Assembly: GCF_032854445.1 (NCBI RefSeq)
Contig: NC_088303.1
Coordinates: 25,863,501-25,927,500, forward strand
Length of the DNA: 64,000 bases
Direction: 5' to 3'
Origin: Liolophura sinensis
Taxonomy: Eukaryota; Mollusca; Polyplacophora; Chitonida; Chitonidae
Part shown: in pieces, positions 1 through 12,420 of the stretch
How the letters are laid out: every line of letters starts with the position of its first letter
Numbering within the stretch: position 1 is the first letter of the stretch
Notes under the pieces: generated by a model
What the model was told of the DNA's origin: nothing
What the model saw: the letters and a program-made list of their open reading frames with translations, nothing else
Databases searched by the model: none
Position numbers and translations under genes: made by a program

Positions 1-3000
1 GAGCCATAATTTCATTCTTAGAAATAAATAAAACCTTACAAATGGAACATTAAATGGCCACGTCATACCAGAATGGCTGTATGTTTTTAATATCTTTTAT
101 TTCCTGTACTTGTTACAGATATGTCCTGCACAATTTGATGTTTGACTGGACTGACACTCCATAAACTGATATACCATGTCTAAATTAAATCTCCACCATG
201 TCTGAATCAAATCAATGAATATCCTAATTACAGACATATGTCAAGTTTTATGAAAATTATTTATTCATTAAGGCTTTTGATGTTGTAACATCCTGCGTTC
301 ATATCAGATCTCTATTGTTACAAGAACTTAATTAATATTTTAACAGTTAACCACCATCATCCAAATGAGCTATTCCTTGGTTAGAGGAGTTAAATGGTTA
401 ATAGGCTTGTAACTAAGCTAACCGGCCACACCAATGACATTTACAGCTCACACAACTTAACACATCTGTCAATTAAGGCTCACTTCATTGCCTGCAATTT
501 CCCACGCATATAATATACACAACACAGGGCTCTTTCCTGAACTCGAGCATGCATCTTCCTAAGGATAGGAGCCACGTCTGTGCACAGATTTTGTAACTTT
601 ATGACTCACTACCGCTTTTATCACACTTAAAACAAATAAATAACATCTTTCCACCATTACTTATTTCAATGGAATTTTTTATGTTGTCTGAGACTACAAT
701 ATCAATAGGTTATTAACTTGTTAACTTGATGAAACATGACAAAAGTAATTAGAACTTATGCAATAAAGTAGATTCCAGTTTTTAAACCTAGATTTTTAAT
801 TTCCAAATACCCATACATGAGATCTCACCAAATTTTACCCATGTTTAACAATAACACAGTCTAACAAAGAGAACTAATATGTCCCCCTTAAGCGGTAATC
901 AAACAACTCAGCCTTTAGGAAAGTTTGAAGTCTGCACATTTTGTAGAATACAAGTATACAAAACTGTGGATGAAAGGAATGGTCCATGGTTTCAAGAAGA
1001 CCAAGAGAAAAGCATTTACCTGGTAGATTCAGTATCTCACTGATCCTGACACCTGTGGAAACGCTGAAAGTGTGAAGCTATGAACTGTATCTCTCTCTTT
1101 CCACATCGACTGTAGGATCACTAATGACAGTAGATGTCTTATCACCTAGATAAATATTTGTCCTGCCCTTTTTTCTGTGCCCCAGGGGTTAAACTTGCTC
1201 CCACAGGTTCTGCTTCCTTACTAAGCTTGCTAAGAAGGAACAGGGAGTGGATCAAGGCTGGTCCACCTACAGGGCTATATGTTTTGGCTTGTTATTTTTC
1301 ACTTTCTATTGTTCCCAGTGATGACCTCACCAAGGACTACCAAATCCTTTAGGGATTATCTACTAGGGATTATCTAAGGGGATTATCTCCACAGGATATC
1401 AATCTGGTCCATAGACCACAGGTACAAACAGGTACACATTTAATATCTCTTTGTTGTTGAGTCTATCTGACTCAGGTACTTAACTGTGTGATTATAAGCT
1501 CCCTGAAGACACTTGTGTAGAGTAGTACCTGCCTACCTATGGTTGGTTTGGCAGCTAACAGTTGCAACCATGCATGGTGATGTGTTAAGAAACACACCTC
1601 ACCTTTCTAATTATCTCACTGTTACATCACACAGGTAAGTTAATTAAAATGTCTCATAAAAATTTGACCATTTCAAAAGGCAATACACCAGTGTCAAGCT
1701 AAATTAAATTAAATTAAATTTTGAAGTTAATTAAACTAATGACATAAGCTTTACAACAGTCTAAATCGTACAACAATAAGTCTTGGCTTTAAGAAACCTG
1801 TAAAAAAAAATTTGGAAAGCCTTTTTTCCAGAAAGAGGGAGAGGTGTTGTGCGGAAATATAACAGAACATAACCCTAACATAAAACATGTAATGTACAGC
1901 TACCCAGTGAACAGGTAAAGATTTACCTGGCTCCATCCATTCTGCGGAGTGCTGTAACCATCTCCTTCAGGTACTGTATGTTAGACTGGAGAGAATTTGC
2001 CAGGTAATGTGTGTTTGACAGACGGTTGACAACTGACAGAGACACCTGATGGAGTTCAGTTGCAACTGTCACTGTACTAGCTGCAGTTAACCAACTTGGT
2101 TCCCTTCAGTGATATGCCAATAATGTCTGTTTTTGGTAATAGTCTAACTGCTCTGTCAGCTACACACTGAGCCTGATGTTGCCTTCAACACACGTAGTCA
2201 TTGGGTGAGATATGCTAGTCTTTCTGTCCAGGGACAATCCCTCCATAAAAAAGCGCCTTACTGTTTACAACAATCATTAGTTATGCTGCTCTTAAGTTCC
2301 ACTTGTGCGCGACCCACCACTGGCGATTCCGATTGGCCTAGGCTGGGTGGGGTGGGAGGGGCTTATGCATCTGACAAGACAGGGGGACACAAGCTCTTGG
2401 TGAATTATCAACGCCCCAACAAAGGGCAGTTCTCTTGGCAAACACAGCTGGGCTTGGTTACTCTAAAGCTTCTTAATACCACCAAAATACGGTGCACCAT
2501 TACCAACAGAAATCCTCCCTTTATCTGCAGCTTAACTTAAGGTAATTCCTTGTGGGACTATAAGAGAGGATTGGGGGGTTGAGGTCTTCAGGGTTAGAAT
2601 AAGGAGCTGAGATAACAACCTGTCTTACATTCCACTTGTTCACTGCCATGTAACACTTAACAGGAAACTCATATAACCTGCATGTAAGCAGGTCAGCACA
2701 AGACTTATAGCACAATACATAAATTCAATTTACATATAACTATTTATGCATATGACAGTGTAATTTCTTAAAAACAGTTTTCCAAGTCACAATGTATTGT
2801 ATTTTTCTGTCACAATGAGTCCAAAAAAAATAAGAATATTTTTAAATATTAAATATTTTTAATAAAAGATAAAATTTATATTGAGGCACTTTTTTTCAAC
2901 ATGACAATCCAGGTTTAAAAATAATCAATGTAGTCATATTTTCAGGGCTACACATATTCTTTTTAGAGGTTTTACACTTTTGAGAGGACTGCCAAAAGAC

Positions 3001-4919
3001 TAGACAAGAGTTAGATCCTTGTACCAGGAGTCATTGTTATCTCCCTCCAACCACAAAAGAGCTGTTGACAAGGTCGGGTAACTCAATTGTGCATGCTAAC
3101 AAGTATGAGCTTCGCCCTATTCATCCTCTACCCATCCTGACAAGAGCTCATCCTTCTAACAAAGACAAACACATTCCTGTTCACTTAAGGCTGACCAAAC
3201 AGATTTGTAGTAAATTAAACCTCAATTAAGCCCACTTACACCCCCAGTCTGTTTAGCCCCCCCCCTTCTCTAACACCCCCACCCCCAAACTCACACCACA
3301 CCAATAGACACAGCAAGAGATTAATGATAGATTCACCAAATAGTGCACTTATCAGTCTGTTGTGATGCCCACTTGTACCCAAGTGTAGCCCTCTGGTGAT
3401 CTGTGCTACATGTGCATAGTTGCATGGCCTCAGGGCAAAATTCTAATAATATAACTATAACCATAGATAGATTAACCTCAGATTCATCGTATTTGTAATG
3501 ACCTAACTTCCTCTCTAATCCTACACCATACGGTGAACACTGGATTATCATTTCAGGCATTTCCTTCTCATTTCCCGATGAACGCATGGAAAAGCTAAGC
3601 CTCATCGTGGTATGTTGAAAATGATATGTGAGACACTTTAGCCAAAACATTTTAAGTCAGATTCTATTTGCTAGTTAATGACGTATAATACAGATGTTTT
3701 AGGCTCAAGTAAAAAAAAATGTTTAAAAAAAATTTGTATCTGTACAGCAGTTCAAAACACTGCTAACAAAAAGCGAATCTTAATGTGACACAAAATCTGA
3801 CACATTTTAACATTTTCAAAACTACTTTATCAACCATGATAAAGTTGATAACAATTAATGTTCACACTCTGAGTTTGCTGTTACCCATTGCGCTTGTACT
3901 GTAACATGCTGCTAACGATGAGATCAAAGAAAACCTTAAGGTAGTTGCCATTAGCACCTGAATGATACCCTGACTCTACAACACCAGCCCTTTGATCTTA
4001 ATACCACCTGCTCTTGCAGATGAAATGAGACGTGACAGAGCGACAGGCTCTGTTGGTTAAGATTTTCACAAACAGAAGAATCATTACCTAAAACATCAAA
4101 GGGACAGACTGAAAGTCAGCAAAGTTACAGACTGAAGAAACCTAGAGGATAACACACGTTAGGTTTTACTACCAGTAATTATGCTATGCTGCCAAATGAA
4201 TTTTTACTTCAAAACTCATTATTAAAAAATTTTTAAAAATAATGAACAAAAATAATCTAATACAGTAATTTTACTGCAAACTACGATAAAAGCATAAATT
4301 TCAAATTTCCATTCTACACTCTTGACAGGCAACTTAAAAATCACAGTTATTACTTATTTAATGGACCAAATATATAAATTTCTCGTTCACAATTATTAGA
4401 AAATTAGAGCAACATATGGTATTCCAATAAACAAATGTCTGAAGAAGTGTCTTTGCTGACAATGAACACAAAACAGTAACAGTTATGGTGTCTTTGATTT
4501 ATAGCCAAGTTAAGCCAAAGGATCAAATTACCTGTAATCAATGTTGTGCATTTTACAGTATTCAAGATTGATAATATAAATGAGAATAAAATACTTTTTC
4601 AAAATCAAAACTGCCTTACATGCATAAAAACATTATCAAGATAAAATGCCTAAATTCTAATGCTGGTTATTAATAAGTGTAAAGATTTAGTTTTTACCAC
4701 TGAGCTGGAAATATGGAGTTATCAACAGTATATATTGTAAGTGTTAAAATCTTTTGATACAGATGTCAGGAATTCCTGAGAAGAGGTCTGCATCTATAAA
4801 TATAAGAGCTGCCCCAGAAAAAGGTTTTGTTTTATATTTTGCTTGAACTTCCTAGTTTATGGATGACTTAGTAATCCTCCTTTGGCAAGGAAAACTACTT
4901 CCACTACATATATCTGATC
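1..4919. other. Non-coding AT-rich DNA
   Basis: No exon or RNA gene found. Besides the GGGATTATCT triplet it holds an (AAATT)4 array near 1702-1722, a C-rich stretch at 3240-3292, and an AT palindrome-like sequence near 4219-4244. Confidence 0.6.
1352..1388 (+). promoter_or_regulatory. Three tandem GGGATTATCT motifs
   Basis: Exact 10-base copies start at 1352, 1366 and 1379, 13-14 bases apart. The core GGATTA (TAATCC on the other strand) is the known site of K50 homeodomain proteins such as Otx, Pitx and Goosecoid. Clustered spacing suits an enhancer, but a small tandem duplication would look the same. Confidence 0.3.
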
Positions 4920-5080
4920 TTTATTTATGTATTTGTTTTACACCATACTCAAAAATATGTCACATTTATATGATAATGGCCAGCAATATGGTGGAAGGAA
5001 ACCAGGCAAAACCTGAGGGAAACCCACAACCATCTGCAGATTGCTGTCAGACCTTCCCAACATACAGCCAGAGAGGAAGT
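4920..5080 (-). mobile_element. Diverged copy of the same SINE
   Basis: On the plus strand it starts with the reversed tail (ttatttatgtatttg), followed by 'ttttacaccatactcaaaaa', 'atggtggaaggaaaccaggc', 'gggaaacccacaaccatctg' and 'cagaccttcccaacat', ending near 'gagaggaag'. Each block is the reverse complement of the copy at 58.4-58.6 kb, with scattered substitutions, so it is an older insertion in the opposite orientation. The tRNA-like head is missing. Confidence 0.8.
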
Positions 5081-8059
5081 ATCTGTTTTCTACATGTATC
5101 TCTGAATGATTTCAAAAATAGGTACAACTTCAAAACATTTTCCAAGTAGCCTATATAAATCAGTATTATAACTGTTTTACAAAATTTACACCCTCCATGT
5201 CAAACAGTTCCACAGCTATGGCAATGAATTGTTTAGTTTTTAAAACAACTTGGATATAGAAAACAGAATCAGAAAACTAGTAATACAGAAAATCTCTACA
5301 CTCTCTAGTAAAACTCTAAAAAGCTGCCAATATAAAACCCCAACTTTGCTGAAATTTGTATTAAGTTTGCAAACTACATTGTAATAATTCAGGTTTTTTG
5401 CATATTTACATACAATATATATGGACAACTTGAACAGCCACTTCAGTACAGTCAAGCATGGTAATATGAAGAATTTAATGAGCCACCCCAGCCAACCAAG
5501 GGCAGTGTGACAAGGTCTAAACCCTAAATAACAAGTGGATACACACATTTTTTTTCTAATCATTAACCTTGCTATAAGGACTGGTTACTTGCAGAATAAA
5601 AAAAAAAACAAAAAAAAAAATTGAAGAGAAATGTGGTTGTCTTACCAGAGAAGGGAGAGCATAGCAAAAATGCTGTAGATCCCTATATGGATGTCCAGAG
5701 ACTGGAGGTCACAAGGAATGTGAGAGCAGGACACAAGAGGAACTAGGTAATCTCAAACTAGCCACATTATCTTCCTTCCTACACTATAGGGCAGCATCCT
5801 TCCTTTAATACTTAAAACAAGGCTTGTCTTGTGTCAGTGAACTTCTGGGCAGGGTCTGTGAGGGCACACACACACACACACACGCGGTACCACTGTGGTC
5901 ACAGGCACACCACGTGCAGCAGGAGAGGTTGCTAACAGTGTCAGCAGCGAGATGCAAGAGAGCGAGCGGGACATCAACAACCACTAAGCCCCAAACCACT
6001 GTGGCTGTCCACCACTGGTATTGGCTGAGACTAAATCCCCAACACCCCTCCAAACAACCTGTCCCAGACACTTGCTGCTGTTCAATTCTTGCCCCTTTTT
6101 CAAGAGGCTTCCAAGAGGGGTGCACGGAAGACAGTTACTAGCCCTCCAGCAAATTATTTTAAATCATGCCAAATTATTATTATTTTTTTTATAGCTGAGC
6201 TTGATACAAACGAAGTTTCCTATGTTCAATATCTTTGACTTACTTCTTGATTTCAATAAAAATGGTTTGGACAAATGTGAGGTTATGTGCAGATCAGGCA
6301 AAGGCATTAAAAACTGGAGTAATTAGCAGATGGCTTCCCCTCCTTTGGGGCCCCTCAAACAAGTGACAACCCCAAGCTAGCTGTTTACTATTAGATCAAT
6401 AGTGATAGGGTGTAAAACTGAAGTTTGTCATTGTTCAGTGGTTAGCCTGAGGTAGTTAAGAGACACGATGGCTCACAAAACCTCGCTAATAGAATCTTTG
6501 TGGTACAATATTTGATCACCCTGGGGCAATATGCTTCCTTGGGGGAGTGGGGGAGAGAGATTGTCATGTCTAGCGAGCCAACCAGGCACACAAGCAAAAC
6601 CCCAACCCGTTTACCCCATGCCCCTGCTCCATGTTTTACCCCACCGATAAGAAATGAGCACTGGCCAGGCAAATCACACGTTCATCGTTAATGATGTAGA
6701 CCAACTTGGCCAGGTAGCCCAGGTAATTACTCACCTGTATATGTACACGAATTCCTGGTAAATGTTTTCTGTCCACATTTCAACACTAAAACATTTTCTG
6801 GTCACATCGCAGACAACAGGCAATCCCAACGCATAATATGCAAAGCCGCCAATGGGAAATTTGATTAAATTTGATCATCTTGAAACGTGTTTAACGAGGA
6901 ATCGATTTCATCGCTTCGTTTCTCGTTAACGATCTTCTCTCTGTGTAACCATTTCAGAATTAATTGCTTTCTGTTGCACTTTGTTACAGAACAATCTCTG
7001 TTTTGTTCAATTTTCAGACATGTTGACATTTTGAGCTGTTTTCAGATTTTGAGCGTTTTTTTTTTAAGTTCTATAGTATCCTTCCAGATAGATACATTTC
7101 TTAGAACTGCAAAGCCCTAAAGCTTGAAAAAAATGTTTCTTTGACCAGCAAAGACAAGATACTGACAAAGCATACTTTCCATCAATGCTGATGTCTAGTA
7201 GGAAATGTTCAACAGAATTAAATTTTTACAGGTATTTATTATTCCATAATAATGTATTTCTAAAATTTTTTTTTTTTTCTTTTTATCCATACACAACCCT
7301 GGCAGTCATCATCATCAGCGACAATCCGGCCTCTGTAGACGAGGCTAACTGTTAACTAATCTGAGTAAATACTTGGAGGATGGAAGAATGTTAGCCTGGT
7401 CAATATTTCTCTAAACTGTAAAAGGATATTTGACAAGTGTCAAAAACTCGAAGAACACCTCTCCATGATATTGAGTCAGGGGATGTGCTATATTTACTGC
7501 CAGCCCAGGGGAAGCCAAATTGGAGGGTTTATTTACCACAAAATTAATTACCCCAAGGTGACCAAGAGACTAAACAAAACTGTGGCTATTCTAGCACATC
7601 TAAGGTAAGAGATACCTTATTCTGACACACCTGTAAAGATCAATTAACACCAGGTGTATCTGCCACCCACAACTTCGTTAACAGAATGACGCGCTGAGGT
7701 TGCAAGCAGATGGGATGCTCTGAGCAAATCTCACTTCTCTTCGTATTGATCACAAACTGACCTTACAAGATATGACCTTTATCTTCTGATTACAGGACAC
7801 TGCCACAACTTAAAAGGCTTTCAGATCAAAAGAAAATACAACTGAATATTTAATCATATTTACCATATCACTTTTAAGTCTTCATATTTGTTTATAGAAG
7901 AAATCTGATTTTAAACCTGGTTTTTTTTTTTTTGGTTTTTTTTTCACCATAAATTATTCTTTAAACATTAAATCAGCAAACAAAATAAAATACTTATTTC
8001 ACAGCAATGTCAAAGGTTTTAAATCACTGAATGATTAGTAATACCTGTGTGTGAATTCA
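5081..8059. other. Non-coding DNA
   Basis: The GC-richer patch at 5.8-6.7 kb is open on both strands but has no motifs or splice sites. Poly(T) tracts lie near 7067 and 7267. Nothing else recognised. Confidence 0.55.
5865..5883 (+). repeat. (CA)9 microsatellite
   Basis: A short perfect CA array in a GC-richer patch (about 5.8-6.1 kb) that is open in both directions by chance. Confidence 0.9.
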
Positions 8060-8890
8060 TTAACATCTTAAGACCTCATTATAACACACAAATTTGCATT
8101 CGCTGAATAGCAATTTCCATGGCCAGTTTCCAGAGAAACGCTGATCTTCGTGAGTTGGTTTACAATTTGCTGCTCACAGTAATTCTCTCGTGACAAATCA
8201 GAGACAAGTCTGAGAGACAGGAGTAACTGATCACCTGACACCTACTACATCTGTTGTTGTCCTCTGTCTACCACACCTTGACAAGTTACATATCGACAGC
8301 GAAGCAAAAGTGACAAGAAAATACAGGCCTCTAATCCACCCAGTTGGCGTGTAATTAATTGTGGCAGTCGAAGGCTGCTGTCTGTTTCGACAGATTACCC
8401 AAGATTCCCCTGTTTCCCAACAGGACATCGGGATGCTATTGCAGACTGGAGTGGAATGTAATCAGCACCATCTGTTGTCTTAATTACCCCAGACTAACGA
8501 GATAATTCCATCATTTCATATCTGCCAATAAGCATGTCATTAAGACAAGACGACACTCCGCATACAAGGCAGGAGAATGATTTAGTACAAGAACTGGCCA
8601 CAGGCTACTCTGGGCCATAATGAGCTGCGATGCGATTAACTTCTCCAATGGCCAACTGTCTTGATGAAAGATATCAATACAGAATATTATAGCTTTGTCT
8701 TCCAAATGAAAAATGGCCAATTTAGTGGTCCTCCCTGTGTGGTCTAATAGATCAATGTTATAAGCAATAAAGCCTTACAAGATTTCCTGCCCAGTGACTG
8801 ACTGCATATCCAGTCTATTGGCCATACATCTGTGTGTGAAAATAGAGCTCGCCAGCACCATATTCCTCTAAATAGTTGACATGCTTTCAC
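8060..8890. promoter_or_regulatory. Regulatory-looking block
   Basis: Base composition changes to a less AT-rich, higher-complexity mix without homopolymer runs, with several ATTA cores (for example taattaattgtgg near 8353). No open frame is convincing. The texture is like conserved non-coding elements around developmental genes; conservation itself cannot be seen here. Confidence 0.25.
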
Positions 8891-9229
8891 ACCTGGCTCA
8901 ATTAAAGGTGTGTCTACACTTCAAAAGCACACTGATATTGAAAACATAGCTGATAATGTTTTTATTGTAGGAGTATAATGTGGTAGTATCAGATTTTTGT
9001 GGTTTAAATTTGGAATAGACTGAATGGTCAAATTCCACATTTGTAAACATCAAGTTACACTGCACCATGCGCAAAATGTATATGATTAATGAATTCTTTC
9101 CATAAACACCACAAAATAACAATGAAGAATTACAAAAACTTAAAAGACTGAAGTATCTTTCAAACATGCTTTCAAATAAAATGACAGATCATAGTGAAAT
9201 TTTTTTAATTATTAATATTATTGGAAAAA

Positions 9230-9860
9230 GAAAAAAGAAGTGAGACAGTTTAAGATTGGAACTGTCGCTGATGGAGGCAAGTACTGCTCTACAGATAGGA
9301 TGCTTCTGACGGCCTGCGAAATTAATTCTGTCCGAGGCATTCTGCTTGTTGGACAAGCAAACGGCACTTGTCTCAACGAATAATTCCAAGTAATTCTCCA
9401 ACGATCCAGCGATTTTCTTCTCTAGTTACTCTGCAATCCATCATCCCCAACAACATTCATGTGGTGGAACTAACACGGCAACAAGATGGCAGCCATAAGT
9501 GATTACTTGGCTGGCCGTTTGCGTCGCGGGTCCCATCAACTCTCCGTCACAGATACTTCACCCTGTGGGAACGGGCCCAGAATGTCGCAGTCTCTTCGTG
9601 AAATCATCCAACTTAATACCCTCCCTTAAAAGCTTAGCAAATACGCTTGGCTTCTACAAGGAAATTATATTTGCACGTATTTACGGCTCGTCTGTAACTC
9701 ATCTCAGAATATTTTATGATTTCATATTTGATTGACTTTGCCCGCCTGGCAAAAGGGATGAGAGAAAGCCATTTATCCATTAATTATCAATCTTGCCCAC
9801 CTGCCTTCTTGACAATTTTCCCAGTTTACCTGTCAGGCACAGTGGGCCCATCCTGTTATA
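9230..9860. promoter_or_regulatory. Regulatory-looking block
   Basis: Complex, CpG-containing sequence (such as gccgtttgcgtcgcgggtcc near 9513) between low-complexity flanks, with clustered homeodomain cores (ccattaattatcaatc near 9778). Short open frames here look like by-products of the composition. Confidence 0.25.
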
Positions 9861-11539
9861 AAACTACAATGTACCTAGACAACTCTGACATTTCTTATTC
9901 ATTTGAATTTATAGGGACAATATGCAAATGGTAAAACACAGAATATCCAATGTGTGGAAGCAGTGAACGTCCATACTGTTTGAACAAATATCTACCTTTC
10001 TCCTATATACACTAGAAAGATCTGTATTATTTTTACCTATATTTCCACGTATTTTCCATATTTTTTATGTACTCATTTAAAAATCCTAGATCATGAATAC
10101 CAAAATCGTTAAACTGAATCAATTCACACATAAGGTCAAAATCAACGACTGAAAGAAAGTTTGTCCTATTTTTACTACCCTACTCCAAGATGTTACTACA
10201 AGACTAATGCAAGCCAAGAAGTTCAACTACATGCATGCTGGATGCTATTTACAAAGCTGCTCGATCAGATACAACAGTTCATCAGAGTACCTGAGCACAT
10301 TAGCGGAGTGTACCTGTCCAATCACTACATTTTCATCTCCTTTAATGTATTTACATTCCTGAACGGAAACCACAGGGTGGGCTGATGGGATGGCCAACCT
10401 CTCGCCTTTTGTTAACGAGATATGAGAGGTAAACACACCTTACAGGTAAATGTACCCGTCGATAACTTGATTAGACAGACAATTACCTGTCCCTGAGGAG
10501 TCTAAAGCGAGTGAGCCATGTAGAACATCCCCTCAGTTCCAACTGTTAATACCACTTCATAAAGTATTTTATTCCGAGTAAATAGAAGCAGAGGCTGAGC
10601 CCCGAGGTCTCTTGCCTTATGTCTGTTTGCACGGCGTTAGTTAAGACAGGCACGTGTCTCAGGACTCCCATCCGCCACTGGCTTTCCTCTTTTCAAATTT
10701 CACAGTAAAGTACTACCATAAAACTTCTCCATGCATCTGGTAGCTCGGAAACATACCTGCCTGAAGTTTTATAGGCACCCTAATGGATGCGTTTTCCGTT
10801 TATCTGTTTGCTTAACTGGGCTGCCGAGCCAATAAACTGACCGTACCTGAACCAGATAAAAGTGACTCGCATACTGAATACCTGAGACCTGAGACCACAA
10901 CGAATTTATGGTATTTTCTTTTCCTGGTTGAAGTGTTTATCTTCAAATCAATATATATTTCTTGTCATTTGTCTTAAGACTTTGGCTCTGAGCAAGCCAC
11001 AAGCATTTTTACCTTCAAACTCCTTTTCAACTTATATACTCCTAATTAAAAATCTACCTGGGTTTGTAAAGACCACTGACGCTTTAGTTATGCTTAAATG
11101 TACTGGTATATAAATTTCAAAGGGTGATTGCTTCTTATTTGGTCCACAAAATCAAATACTTAAATCGTGAGGAAAATATCATGAGCCCATTCAGATCTGA
11201 GCAATACAACATCATTCAAATTTGAATTTTCCATTCAAATTAAGAAATCTATACAATAATTCATTTAAACAGTCATTATACAAAAAAAAAATATCCTTCG
11301 AAAGGAAACTAATGAGTTTAGAAAAATATGTCTTCAATGTAACAATGTTATGTGTAAAATAAACATGAGTGATTCTGAAACATCAAAGCTCATCAAAAAA
11401 ATTCAAAATTTTACTTCAATCAAAGTCAGTGTTCATACCCAAAAGTTTTTACTGTTCTGGTTGGTGTTGAAGATCACATTCAATATGAGGTCACTGTAAT
11501 AAAGTCACAATAGCTATAACTAAACATTTTGAAAATATT

Positions 11540-12420
11540 AGCCTTAATTGGGAGGCAGCAAGGAGACCATAAATGCCCTGCATCAACAGAACGACATTGT
11601 CTGCTGTAGCTGATGCGATCAGAGAAAACCACCCGGACAATTTTAGCTGACTGAAGCCTGTAATTAGCTGGCTGTTAAACTGTTAGTGCACTAAGCAAAT
11701 GAGCTGGTTTCTGTAAGCTGATGCAATGAACTGATCAACTTCACAAAAAAGTAACAAGGTTTTGGATTTTGCAGTTAATTACCCAAATTTGTCAAAGACC
11801 ATTGCCTTGTGCAGAGGTCCACATCAACAGGATGTTTGTGTCCACTTGTCTGTTTCATCGTTTCCATCGCAGTCAATGTTCGGGCTCGAGCCATACTTCA
11901 AATTACAGGTTGGGGAATTCGCGGTTACTTAGTTAGCTACCTAAGCGTCCCAAAACATGGGCCAAAATGCAATTAGTCGTTAAGGCAGTGTATAGAAAGG
12001 GGTAGGTGATGCATCGCAAGGGACATGCAATCGTTGGATAGATTATCGTCTTGCTTCACAGACATCAATATCCTCAATCGACAAGCTGTGTTCTCAGTGT
12101 CATTCTCAGAAGACGATATAGAGGACGGAACGCCTACCTGCCGGCAACAAAGACCACCTGACAATAGCCACAGCTACATTATCTCCTTATCTCCGTGTTG
12201 ATTAATTAAATCTACCTGTTCTGTCGCATGATTAACAGCCGGCCGCCTTCAGGTGATGCTGTAAACTGGGTGTTAATCTGCCCTCATCAATCGGCCCTTT
12301 CAACAGATAGAGCCTGCACGAACGGACAGCCCAAACAGACATTGGAAACACAATAACACTAGAGAACAATCAGACACATTGACTTTGCCGTTGATTCACA
12401 CTTTCATCTAGTGAAAGGAA
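11540..12420. promoter_or_regulatory. Regulatory-looking block
   Basis: High-complexity sequence with CpGs and repeated ATTA cores (cctgtaattagctgg near 11659, gttgattaattaaatc near 12198). No gene is visible. Candidate enhancer by texture only. Confidence 0.25.

Noticed and set aside
5805-6141. Overlapping frames of about 105 codons on both strands
   Set aside because: GC-richer composition keeps both strands open; the product is low in recognisable motifs and includes a CA-repeat-coded His-Thr run.
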